Source of the DNA: Methanomicrobiaceae archaeon | Lineage (GTDB): Archaea > Halobacteriota > Methanomicrobia > Methanomicrobiales > Methanomicrobiaceae | Direction: 5' to 3' | Assembly (NCBI GenBank): GCA_016937345.1 | Contig: JAFGWE010000019.1 | Span: 1 to 64,000 of the forward strand | DNA: 64,000 nucleotides | In this document: positions 44,514-53,147 of the stretch, one piece after another | How positions within the stretch are numbered: the stretch's first letter is position 1 | Layout of the letters: each line of letters starts with the position of its first letter | Made by a program: the position numbers and the translations under genes | Notes under the pieces: generated by a model | The model's database searches: none | Told to the model about the DNA's origin: nothing | What the model saw: only the letters and a program-made list of their open reading frames with translations

Positions 44514-45008
44514 TTAGTCCTTTCTTTCAATGCATACTGCATTAATTGCAGGTTTTCCTGTCACGATCATTTTTTTAATCAGCTGACCCAAAACAAAAAC
44601 ATTATCCCCTTTCTTTATACTCCGTGAAGGGTTTGTAAACATTATTATTGCAATTGCTCCTGTTTTATCTTCTATTGTGTATCTTGGCCGGTTAAAAAAA
44701 ACAAATTTCACGTCTTTAATTATTCCTTCAACTTTTACAATCTCTCCAGTCATATTGGAATTTATTGCACTAATTTTTGTAAATCTGGCCTCTTTTTTAT
44801 AAACAGGAATAAGATTCTGGTACTGCACCTGATTTAGATAATTAAGAGTCAGAGGAATTAGAATAAGCATAATAAGTACAGGTATTATCCAGACAAGTGA
44901 TTCAAAATTATTGGTTAAAATGATATAAAAAAAACTCATAAATAAAAGCAGAATCCAGATTAGTAAGTTAAAAAAAGATATTTGTATATTTTTACCTTTA
45001 ATTATCAT
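44514..45008 (-). CDS. Membrane protein with OB-fold domain
   Basis: A 164-residue protein with two N-terminal transmembrane helices (about 12-33 and 35-58) and a cytoplasmic beta-barrel domain (about 75-164) with the OB-fold pattern GEIVKVEGIIKDVKFV, YTIEDKTGAIAI and GDNVFVLGQL, similar to nucleic-acid-type OB folds or NfeD-like domains. Its function is not known to me. It lies between the lipoprotein FKBP and the FdhC-type transporter on the same strand, with gaps of about 75 and 84 bases. Confidence 0.7.
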   Translation of the reverse strand: MIIKGKNIQISFFNLLIWILLLFMSFFYIILTNNFESLVWIIPVLIMLILIPLTLNYLNQVQYQNLIPVYKKEARFTKISAINSNMTGEIVKVEGIIKDVKFVFFNRPRYTIEDKTGAIAIIMFTNPSRSIKKGDNVFVLGQLIKKMIVTGKPAINAVCIERKD

Positions 45009-45092
45009 ATTATTACTTCCTAAAGGATAAATTAAAAACTTATTAGTCTTCTTTTCCCAAAAACTTTAAAATTCATTTATATTTAAGAGATT

Positions 45093-45965
45093 TCATTTGT
45101 CAGTTTCAATCTCATTTTTAAAAGCCATCCAGTATAATAAACCTACAAACAAAAGACCACCTACAATATTTCCAATTGTGACAACAATAAGATTGTTGGT
45201 CCATAAGGTTATCCAGTTAAGATTTGCAAGATTGTCAGCTCCAAAAGATGCAATCTGTTCAATTGTAAGATAAGGTTTTGTAAAAATGCCTGCAGGAATA
45301 AAGTACATATTTGCAACACTGTGTTCAAATCCACATGCAACAAAGGCCATTATTGGAAACCATATCCCAACTATCTTTCCAATCGCATCATCTGCACAGA
45401 TTCCTAGAAGTATTGCAAGATTAACAAGCCAGTTACAGCATATGGCTTTTAGAAATAATGACCATGTCGCGGCTATTCCGGCATAACTGACTTTACCAAG
45501 GGCGATACCTACTGCTGAGACTCCAAATACTGTTGCAGAACCTGTACCTCCCGGAGACCATGAGGTAAGAGGGCCGTAAGCCATCATATAAGCAAATACT
45601 ACTGAACCGGCCAGGTTTCCTATATATACCCACAACCATAGATTAAGAACTGATTTCCAGCTTGTTTTATGAATAAATGCTGCCATCGGTGCAAACATAG
45701 CATCGCCTGTAAAAAGCTCTGCGCCTGTTAATACTATAATAATCAGGCCTAAAGGAAAAACAGCCCCAAGAACAAATTTTGCAAGACCATCTCCCAGGTA
45801 TTCTGCAACTCCTGTGAAACAGACAGTTGCAAGTGCAGCACCCATTGCAATGTATGCTCCTGCCATAAAGCCGCGAAGAAGCATATTCCAGACTGGCAGG
45901 GATACTTTATATCTTCCGGCCTCACCTGTCTTTGAGATAACTGCCACAGGTGAATGAAAAACCAT
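45093..45965 (-). CDS. fdhC: Formate/nitrite-family transporter (FdhC-like)
   Basis: A 290-residue FNT-family channel with about six transmembrane segments. Typical segments are GAYIAMGAALAT, LTGAELFTGDAM, IYIGN-like WVYIGNLAGSVVFAYMM and CGFEHSVANMYFIP, which contains the central histidine. In methanogens such proteins import formate for formate dehydrogenase. The gene is about 1.4 kb from the fdhAB-like pair and on the opposite strand, so it is a separate unit. A strong GGAGGT site precedes the ATG, and a TATA-like AT-rich element lies about 20-35 bases beyond. Nitrite or another small anion cannot be excluded. Confidence 0.88.
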   Translation of the reverse strand: MVFHSPVAVISKTGEAGRYKVSLPVWNMLLRGFMAGAYIAMGAALATVCFTGVAEYLGDGLAKFVLGAVFPLGLIIIVLTGAELFTGDAMFAPMAAFIHKTSWKSVLNLWLWVYIGNLAGSVVFAYMMAYGPLTSWSPGGTGSATVFGVSAVGIALGKVSYAGIAATWSLFLKAICCNWLVNLAILLGICADDAIGKIVGIWFPIMAFVACGFEHSVANMYFIPAGIFTKPYLTIEQIASFGADNLANLNWITLWTNNLIVVTIGNIVGGLLFVGLLYWMAFKNEIETDK

Positions 45966-46330
45966 ATTAATTAACCTCCTGAAATATTTTTAAATTTACT
46001 TATCAGTTTTATGCTAATATCCTGCACTTTTCCTCCTATGCTTAAAAAAGCACAGATTATCATTTACTAAATTTCGTTATTTAGAATACTCTCCAAATAT
46101 CTTATAACACTTTCCAAAAATTTTGTACAAATAGAGTCTCAGCCTTTATTTGAGATAAAAATTTTCAATAAGACTAAAAAAAGAAGAATATACAGGCCAG
46201 TTTATTTTATATTTTACTTTTATAGATTTTAAAATTTTTGTCAGATAGTTTTTTTAGAGGATTATATCTTTGCTCTTAATAAAATGACATAACCTAATAT
46301 GTATAAAGATCAAAAATTTGATACACTTTG
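45966..46330. other. Divergent intergenic region, fdhC / ClC gene
   Basis: 365 AT-rich bases without coding potential. The left end carries the fdhC promoter (minus strand). The right end carries TGTATAAAGA (about 46298-46307), a TATA-like element about 25-30 bases before the ClC start. Nothing else is recognisable. Confidence 0.6.
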
Positions 46331-48124
46331 ATGCCAATGATGGAAAATTCCTCATCTTTTAAGAAGATAATGTTAATAGGAATAGTAGTTGGTATAATTT
46401 CGGGAGTGGGAGCACTTCTTTTCTTTTGGGGACTTAAAGTTGGTACTTATTTTGTAATGGAGAATCTCATAGGCTATCATATGCCTATTGAAGGTCAGTC
46501 GGCTGAAAGCATATCCGGATGGGCCCCCCCTCCTTTTATCTGGCTAATTCTTCCGGTAATATGTTCCGGTGCCTTCCTTTCAGGGCTTATAGTTTATAAA
46601 TTTGCGCCTGAGGCTGAGGGGCATGGAACGGATGCTGCTATAAAAGCATTTCATGGCGATGGTAAAATACGCTGGAGGGTTCCGATTGTAAAGGCAGTAG
46701 CTTCTATTCTTACAATATCAACCGGAGGAAGTGCCGGGAGAGAAGGCCCTACTGCACAGATTTCAGCCGGTTTTGGTTCAATAGCAGCTGATGCTCTGCA
46801 TCTTTCCACCCGGGAACGAAGAATCGCGCTCGCGACTGGTATTGGTGCGGGAATAGGTACAATATTCAAAGCCCCTCTTGGCGGAGCAATCCTCGCTGCA
46901 GAGATTCTTTATACGCGTGATTTTGAGTCAGAAGTCATTATGCCTTCTTTTCTTGCATCAATAATTGGTTATTCAATATTCGGCTTTTTTGAAGGATATG
47001 ATCCAGTCTTTGGAACAGCAGGTATTCACTGGGAGATCTCCCAGATACCTCTGTTTCTTATTCTGGGAGTAATCAGCGCTTTAGTGGGTCTTTTATATAT
47101 TAAGGCATTTTATGGAACAAAAACAACATTTAACAATTTTTTTGAAAAACATAACCTCCCTAAATACTTAAAACCCGTTACCGGTGCTTTTTTTATTGGT
47201 ATTTTCGTCATAATTTTAGCGCATATATCTCCTGAGACTATGATAACAGCACTTGCAAGTCTTGGTACAGGTTATGGGTTTATGCAATTTGCAATCTACA
47301 ATATGCTCCCTTTAAGTGTCCTGATCCTCCTGCCTTTTGCAAAAATTTTCACAACCTCATTTACAATCGGTTCAGGTGGTAGTGGAGGTGTCTTTGCCCC
47401 GGGATTGGCAATAGGCGGCGCTGCCGGAGGAGCATTTGGAATGATATTGCATATTCTGATTCCTGCAGTTGTGCCCCTTAACTCCATCCCTGCATTTGTT
47501 ATTGTGGGTATGATAGCACTTTTCGGCGGAATTGCAAATGCACCTATTGCAGTCATGATTATGGTTGTTGAAATGACCAGTGATTTCTCCCTTTTAGTAC
47601 CTGCAATGGGTGCTGTTGCGGTTTCTAATGTTCTTACGGGGGAGAAAACAATATTTAGAGAACAGGTCAAAACAAAGGCGCAGTCTCCGGCACACAGGGG
47701 AGAATATCAGATTGAGATTCTTGAGGATATTACAGCCGGAAATGCAATGAAAAAGCTGGATGATCTGATATGTCTTTCACCTGATGACCCCTGGGCAAAG
47801 ATGATCAATATAGTGGAAAAAACCCAGCATACGGGATTTCCTGTTATTGAAAACGGAAAACTTAAAGGTATTGTCACGCACAGAGATGTAAAACCGGAAT
47901 TTCATGGAATGTCTACAATAAGAGATGTAATGAAAACTCCAGTATATACTATTTTCATTGACTCCAGTCTGGAAAATGCCCTCACAGTAATGATGGAAAA
48001 AAACATTCATCATCTTCCGGTAGTTGACAGGAGCAATCCTGACATACTTCTTGGGTTTGTAACATCAACTGATATAATGCGTTCATATGCCAGAAAGATG
48101 AATGAGATGTCAAAACAGGAATAA
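46331..48124 (+). CDS. ClC-family chloride channel/antiporter with CBS pair
   Basis: A 597-residue ClC protein. The membrane domain (about 15-430) carries GSAGREGPTAQIS, with the gating glutamate, and the selectivity loop GSGGSGGVFAPGLAIGG. Residues about 455-595 are two CBS domains (HTGFPVIENGKLKGIVTHRD and IHHLPVVDRSNPDILLGFVTSTD), which bind adenine nucleotides and regulate transport. It moves chloride or other anions, perhaps in exchange for protons. Several in-frame ATGs cluster at the start; I use 46331, near the transcription start predicted from the TATA-like element, so the message is probably leaderless. Confidence 0.93.
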   Translation: MPMMENSSSFKKIMLIGIVVGIISGVGALLFFWGLKVGTYFVMENLIGYHMPIEGQSAESISGWAPPPFIWLILPVICSGAFLSGLIVYKFAPEAEGHGTDAAIKAFHGDGKIRWRVPIVKAVASILTISTGGSAGREGPTAQISAGFGSIAADALHLSTRERRIALATGIGAGIGTIFKAPLGGAILAAEILYTRDFESEVIMPSFLASIIGYSIFGFFEGYDPVFGTAGIHWEISQIPLFLILGVISALVGLLYIKAFYGTKTTFNNFFEKHNLPKYLKPVTGAFFIGIFVIILAHISPETMITALASLGTGYGFMQFAIYNMLPLSVLILLPFAKIFTTSFTIGSGGSGGVFAPGLAIGGAAGGAFGMILHILIPAVVPLNSIPAFVIVGMIALFGGIANAPIAVMIMVVEMTSDFSLLVPAMGAVAVSNVLTGEKTIFREQVKTKAQSPAHRGEYQIEILEDITAGNAMKKLDDLICLSPDDPWAKMINIVEKTQHTGFPVIENGKLKGIVTHRDVKPEFHGMSTIRDVMKTPVYTIFIDSSLENALTVMMEKNIHHLPVVDRSNPDILLGFVTSTDIMRSYARKMNEMSKQE

Positions 48125-48141
48125 TTCTTATATTTTAGTTT

Positions 48142-48482
48142 TCATGAACATTTTTCTACTATGCTGCATTTTTCTCTTATCCAGGCGAGAAAATCATCAA
48201 ATCCCGATGTAACGGATAAAGCAATGATTTCAGGAAGAGAGTATGAGTGATTGAGTAAAATCAGATCTTTTAGTGAATTAAATGAATCTTTTGTGGTTTT
48301 TATGATAAGCAGATCCTCTTTATTTTGACAAAATTTCTCTTCCTACATGTAATAGGAGACTACCGGCATTTTATTTACGCATGCAGCCGACCAGATTTTA
48401 TTATACTGGCGGCTAAAAAATCTGATTCTTCAGGATTGGCTGTACAAAGAACCAGAATTACACCATCTGAATTTTGAGACAT
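48142..48482 (-). pseudogene. cutA: Decayed cutA (divalent-ion tolerance protein)
   Basis: On the minus strand the ATG at 48482 opens a CutA-like start (GVILVLCTANPEESDF), which runs into a stop after a one-base frameshift near the SG-AAC segment. The next frame resumes AACVNKMPVVSYYM, then has TAG where CutA usually has Trp, and continues in the same frame EEKFCQNKEDLLIIKTTKD and SLPEIIALSVTSGFDDFLAW to a TGA at 48142. All conserved CutA blocks are in order, so this is a full-length gene with one frameshift and one nonsense codon. It is recent enough to be readable. CutA binds metal ions as a trimer. Confidence 0.85.
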
Positions 48483-48550
48483 AAGATCTTTTTATGTACA
48501 CATTTGTTTTATGTTTTCTGCGACAATTTATATGATGGAGGTGATTTCCC

Positions 48551-48988
48551 GTGGGAGGAGTAAAAGAAGGTGATGTAGTTCTTGTTCATTTTACAAGCAG
48601 AACAGATGATGGTGAAATATTTGAAACGTCTAAAGAGAAAGAGCCATCTGAAATAAAAATCGGCGAAAAAAAGATTAATCCGGTATTTGAAGAACTTTTA
48701 ATAGGGATGAATCACGGGGAGAGGAGAGAAGTAACACTTCCCGCTAAAAAGGCTTATGGTGAGCATAAAAGACGGCTTGTTTATAATATGAGAAAATCCG
48801 GACTCAGTTTAAAATATGATCCCAAACCCGGAGATATTGTTACAATAAAGCTGCCAACAGGTCAGAGTTCATTTGTTAAGGTAATAGAGATAACAAAAAA
48901 ATCAATAAAAGTTGATGCCAATCATCCGATGGCAGGTAAAGATCTTACGTATGAACTTGAACTTGTTGATATAATAGCCAAAAACTGA
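48551..48988 (+). CDS. FKBP-type peptidyl-prolyl isomerase, cytoplasmic (SlyD-like)
   Basis: A 145-residue FKBP with the archaeal layout: an FKBP half (GDVVLVHFTSRTDDGEIFET, PVFEELLIGMNHGERREV), an inserted domain (about 80-120) and the final VDANHPMAGKDLTYELELV. No signal peptide is present, so it acts in the cytoplasm on nascent or stressed proteins. The start is GTG, placed by a near-perfect GGAGGTGAT five bases upstream. It is followed 17 bases later by a DUF5591 gene on the same strand. Confidence 0.92.
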   Translation: MGGVKEGDVVLVHFTSRTDDGEIFETSKEKEPSEIKIGEKKINPVFEELLIGMNHGERREVTLPAKKAYGEHKRRLVYNMRKSGLSLKYDPKPGDIVTIKLPTGQSSFVKVIEITKKSIKVDANHPMAGKDLTYELELVDIIAKN

Positions 48989-49005
48989 TAATACCCGGGA
49001 TAAAT

Positions 49006-49647
49006 ATGCATAATAAAAGGAATAATCCGCAAAAAAGCAAGAAATTTGTTGTGGATCGTAAAGGCGAAAGGATTGAAATATATGATCCACCTTTCTACAG
49101 GACGGAATTTGAAGATGCTTACCGATTTATAATTGAGGACTACGCAATCAAAAATAAAGAGATTGCAATATTTATTCCCTGTGCACTGAGAAAACCATAT
49201 AGTCAGAGTCCGAGCCACAAACTCTTCCATAAAATAATTGAAGAAATCCTCCCAAAAGACAGGTACCATGTTTTGATTTTTGGTACATGTGGGACTGTTC
49301 CAAGTGAACTTGAGCTTATGTATCCTTATTCAAACTATCATTATATGCTTGGAAAATGTCAGAATGATCGGGAAAGAGAAGATTTTCATAAGATTGAAGT
49401 TTACAGGCTGAAAGGCTTTTTGGAAAAAACAAAAAATACCTACACCAAAAGAATTGCCTACTGTATCGGCCCTTTTAGAAAGGCGCTTGTTGAGGCATGT
49501 GAAAAGACAGGTACTGATATTACCATTCTTCCGACAGATCCTATGATTGAAAAAATGTATGATATTGACTGTCCTTTCCCTGAAGGAAGTCTCTCAATGC
49601 AGGAATATATTGATGAGTTTAAAAGGGGCATTTTAGCACTAAAATAA
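49006..49647 (+). CDS. DUF5591 (archaeosine-synthase-related) protein
   Basis: A 213-residue protein of the DUF5591 family, a domain also found in archaeosine synthase ArcS. Marks are FIPCALRKPYSQSPSHK (about residues 57-73) and GTCGTVPSELELMYPYSNY (about 95-113). As a stand-alone domain its role is unclear; involvement in tRNA modification is possible. A short basic N-terminus and GGGAT before the ATG are seen. It is probably cotranscribed with the FKBP gene upstream. It is convergent with uvrB, with no spare bases between the stops. Confidence 0.75.
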   Translation: MHNKRNNPQKSKKFVVDRKGERIEIYDPPFYRTEFEDAYRFIIEDYAIKNKEIAIFIPCALRKPYSQSPSHKLFHKIIEEILPKDRYHVLIFGTCGTVPSELELMYPYSNYHYMLGKCQNDREREDFHKIEVYRLKGFLEKTKNTYTKRIAYCIGPFRKALVEACEKTGTDITILPTDPMIEKMYDIDCPFPEGSLSMQEYIDEFKRGILALK

Positions 49648-51591
49648 TTAAATATTGTTTTCCGCTCTAATCTTTTTTATTTTGTCTCTTAGCATGATTG
49701 CCCGTTCAAAATCAAGCGAATCGGCTGCACCCTGCATTTCAGATTCAAGTCCGATAAGAAGATTCGGGATTTCACTTTTTGGAATATGTTTTGTATCTGT
49801 GAGTTCGACTTCTTTCTCCCGTATTGGTTTAATTATGGTTTTTGGAGAGATTCCGTGCTTTTCGTTATATTCAATCTGCATCTGGCGGCGTCTTTTTGTT
49901 TCCCCCAGTGCAGCCTTCATGGATTCTGTCATTTTATCTGCATAAAGGACCACATATGAATCAGAATTTCTTGCTGCACGGCCGATTATCTGTATCAGGC
50001 TTTTTGCATCCCTTAGGAATCCTTCCTTGTCTGCATCTAAAATACCGATAAATCCGATTTCAGGAATATCCAGACCTTCTCTTAAAAGGTTTATGCCGAC
50101 GAGAACATCAAATATGCCCAGACGGAGCTGTCTTATTATTTCTGTTCTTTCAATAGTATTGATGTCAGAATGAAGATATCTGGTCTTAATCCCTTTTCCT
50201 GAGAGGAATTCAGTAAGTTCTTCAGCAAGTTTTTTGGTGAGGGTTGTTATCAGAATCCGGTTTCCTTTTTGAATTGTTTTTTCAATCTCTTTTAAGACAT
50301 CATCCATCTGGCCTTTTATGGGTCGTACATATACTTCGGGGTCAACAAGTCCTGTTGGTCTTATTATCTGTTCAAAAACCTTTTCTGAATGTTCTGATTC
50401 ATAAACACCCGGTGTTGCAGATACAAAGATTACATTATGCATGTATCCTTCAAATTCATTAAATATCAGCGGACGGTTGTCATAGGCAGATGGGAGTCTG
50501 AATCCATAATTTACAAGAGATTCCTTTCGTGATCTGTCACCGTTATACATTCCTCTTACCTGGGGCAGAGTCTGGTGGCTTTCATCAATAATCATCAGAA
50601 AATCATCGGGAAAATAATCCAAAAGACAGAATGGTTTTTCTCCTTTCTTCCTGTGATCGAAAAAGCGTGAGTAATTTTCAATTCCCTTGCAAAAACCTGT
50701 CTCCTCTATCATCTCAAGATCATAAAGAGTTCTCTGCCGGAGTCTGTGTGCTTCAAAAGGCCCAAGCTCTTTCAATCTTTCTTCGAGCTCTTTTTTAATC
50801 TCTGTGATTGCATCAGATTTTGCCTCTTCTGGAATGACATAGTGCCTCGCAGGATAAATAAAAAAGTAGTCCATTGATTCAATTCTGTTTCCTGTAATTT
50901 TATCGATTTCAGATATTCGCTCTATCTCATCGCCAAAAAGTTCAATGCGGATTATATTGTTGAAGTAACCCGGGATAAGATCAATTGTATCACCTTTTAC
51001 CCTGAATCTTCCAGGCATAAGTTCTATATCGTTTCTCTCAAACAGAATATCAATAAGATTTTTTATAATCCCTGTTCTTTTCACTCTGTCTCCTACATTA
51101 AGCTCAAAACCCATTTTTTCAAAATTCTTAGGGTTTCCAAGTCCGTAAATTGCAGAGACAGAGGCAACTACAATCACATCTTTTCGGGATAAAAGTGATG
51201 CGGTTGCAGACAGACGCATCTGTTCAATTTTTGGATTAATCTGGGCATCTTTTTCAATATACTGATCTTTTTGTGGGATGTATGATTCCGGCTGATAATA
51301 ATCATAATATGATACGAAATATTCGATTCTGTTATTCGGGAAAAAATCTTTTAATTCATTGTAAAGCTGTGCGGCAAGGGTTTTGTTGTGTGCAAGAACA
51401 AGCGTTGGTTTTTGAACAGTTTCCACAACATTTGCTACTGTGAAGGTTTTTCCTGAACCGGTGACACCAAGAAGCGTCTGACATTTGAATCCTTTTTTTA
51501 TTCCTTCTACCAGCTCTGCTATTGCTTCAGGCTGTGAGCCCTTCGGACTAAAAGTGCTTGTCAGCTCAAATTTAGTATCTTTTCGTATCAT
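49648..51591 (-). CDS. uvrB: Excinuclease ABC subunit B
   Basis: A 647-residue UvrB of bacterial type. Walker A is GVTGSGKTFT near residue 43; the beta-hairpin lies in YVSYYDYYQPESYIP; helicase motifs include DESHQTLPQ, SATPG and QIIGRAARNSDSYV. The C-terminal UVR domain (SLDFERAIMLRDKI) binds UvrC. It verifies DNA damage after handover from UvrA and forms the pre-incision complex. The start overlaps the uvrC stop by four bases; order in the operon is uvrA-uvrC-uvrB. UvrABC is thought to have entered methanogens from bacteria. Confidence 0.97.
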   Translation of the reverse strand: MIRKDTKFELTSTFSPKGSQPEAIAELVEGIKKGFKCQTLLGVTGSGKTFTVANVVETVQKPTLVLAHNKTLAAQLYNELKDFFPNNRIEYFVSYYDYYQPESYIPQKDQYIEKDAQINPKIEQMRLSATASLLSRKDVIVVASVSAIYGLGNPKNFEKMGFELNVGDRVKRTGIIKNLIDILFERNDIELMPGRFRVKGDTIDLIPGYFNNIIRIELFGDEIERISEIDKITGNRIESMDYFFIYPARHYVIPEEAKSDAITEIKKELEERLKELGPFEAHRLRQRTLYDLEMIEETGFCKGIENYSRFFDHRKKGEKPFCLLDYFPDDFLMIIDESHQTLPQVRGMYNGDRSRKESLVNYGFRLPSAYDNRPLIFNEFEGYMHNVIFVSATPGVYESEHSEKVFEQIIRPTGLVDPEVYVRPIKGQMDDVLKEIEKTIQKGNRILITTLTKKLAEELTEFLSGKGIKTRYLHSDINTIERTEIIRQLRLGIFDVLVGINLLREGLDIPEIGFIGILDADKEGFLRDAKSLIQIIGRAARNSDSYVVLYADKMTESMKAALGETKRRRQMQIEYNEKHGISPKTIIKPIREKEVELTDTKHIPKSEIPNLLIGLESEMQGAADSLDFERAIMLRDKIKKIRAENNI

Positions 51592-53141
51592 TTGTCAATA
51601 ATCTCTTTTGTCCTTAAAAGACGGTTATAGTTAATTGCAAAGCGATGTGCCTCATCTCGTATTTCTTGAATGAATAGTGAGGCCTTTTCATTCTTTTTTA
51701 AGGGCAGAGGATGCGAGAAGCCGGGGACAAATATCTCTTCCTCTCTTTTTGCAACAGATATTACCGGTATTTTAACACCAATTTCTTCAAGTGCATTATT
51801 TGCTGCTGACAGCTGTCCCTTTCCGCCATCAATAATTACAAGATCCGGGTAATCTCCGCCTTCGGCCATAATTCTTGAGTAACGTCTCTTAACAATTTCT
51901 GCAAGTGATGCGAAATCATCGATTTTGTCAACAGTTTTTATCTTAAACCTTCTGTAATTGCGTTTGTCAGGTTTTCCATACTTAAAGCTTACCATCGAGC
52001 CGACCATTGATGTGCCTGAAAGATGCGATATATCAAAACATTCGATGACATCAGGATTTTCAGGAAGATGAAGGCGTTTTTTAAGTTCACTAATCTTTAG
52101 CTCTCCACCGAAAAAGATAGTTTCGACGTTGTGGAGTACAAGATCGAGAAGGATCTTTTTATCGCCTTTCATGGGAATGGTTACGGAAACTTTTTTACCC
52201 TTTTGTTCTGACAGAAACTCTGTTAAGGCAGAATCTATCTCAACCGGTAGAATAATTTCAGATGGGGGTTCGTTTTCTGAATAATACTGAACTAAAAATT
52301 CTTCAAAGGCATCTTCTCCTGCATCAAAAACAAATTCCTGTTTCTCTGCAAGACATCCCTTATAAACCGAAAAAATCATCAGATAGATAACCCCGTCTCT
52401 CTGGACAAAATTGATTACATCTTCATCTGTTATTTTTTTCCTGTCTATGTGTTGTCTTTCGGAGAGATGCCTGAGTGCGTCTGCCTGATCACGAAGCATC
52501 ATTGCTTTTTCGAAATCAAGAGATTTTGATCTCTCTTTCATCTCTGAATCCATGATACTGATTATATCTTTTGTATTTCCACAAAGTACAGAGGATGCTG
52601 ATTTAACCTGCCCGGCATAATCAATTTCTGAAATCTGCCCGGTACATGGTGCACTGCAGGTTCCAATATGGGCCCTTAGGCATGCTCTTTTGGTCATTCT
52701 TCTGCATGAACGAAGCCGGAATGTTTTCTTGACAACTGAAAGGATGTAATCTCTCTCTTTTGCGGAGACAAAAGGGCCGAAATATTCTCCTGTCTTTCCT
52801 TTTTTTCTTGCAATACCAATTGAAGGAAATTTGTCACCTGAGAGCCGGATATAGGCGTAATTTTTAGAGTCTTTCAGATCAATATTGTATTTTGGCTGGT
52901 ATCGTTTGATTAGATTGCTCTCCAGAATTAAGGCTTCAACTTCAGTCCCCGTAACAATAAAATCAACCGAATCTATGGATTTTACAAGTGCACGGGTTTT
53001 TGGATCAGGGTGGTTTTTATTAAAATAGCTGGAAATTCGTTTTTTAAGGTCTTTTGCCTTTCCAATATAGATTACCCTGTTGTTTTCATCTTTGTAAAGA
53101 TAGCACCCGGGCTCGTCTGGAATTAACGAAATATTCACCAT
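51588..53141 (-). CDS. uvrC: Excinuclease ABC subunit C
   Basis: A 517-residue UvrC, the dual-incision nuclease. The GIY-YIG domain (about 8-90, PGCYLYKDENNRVIYIGKAK) makes the 3' cut; a UVR domain (about 195-230, LDFEKAMMLRDQADAL) binds UvrB; the RNase H-like domain (about 360-500, ECFDISHLSGTSMVGSM and VIIDGGKGQLSAA) makes the 5' cut. It ends EAHRFAINYNRLLRTKEI, without the C-terminal helix-hairpin-helix pair of most bacterial UvrC. It begins six bases after uvrA stops. Confidence 0.96.
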   Translation of the reverse strand: MVNISLIPDEPGCYLYKDENNRVIYIGKAKDLKKRISSYFNKNHPDPKTRALVKSIDSVDFIVTGTEVEALILESNLIKRYQPKYNIDLKDSKNYAYIRLSGDKFPSIGIARKKGKTGEYFGPFVSAKERDYILSVVKKTFRLRSCRRMTKRACLRAHIGTCSAPCTGQISEIDYAGQVKSASSVLCGNTKDIISIMDSEMKERSKSLDFEKAMMLRDQADALRHLSERQHIDRKKITDEDVINFVQRDGVIYLMIFSVYKGCLAEKQEFVFDAGEDAFEEFLVQYYSENEPPSEIILPVEIDSALTEFLSEQKGKKVSVTIPMKGDKKILLDLVLHNVETIFFGGELKISELKKRLHLPENPDVIECFDISHLSGTSMVGSMVSFKYGKPDKRNYRRFKIKTVDKIDDFASLAEIVKRRYSRIMAEGGDYPDLVIIDGGKGQLSAANNALEEIGVKIPVISVAKREEEIFVPGFSHPLPLKKNEKASLFIQEIRDEAHRFAINYNRLLRTKEIIDK

Positions 53142-53147
53142 AATTTA

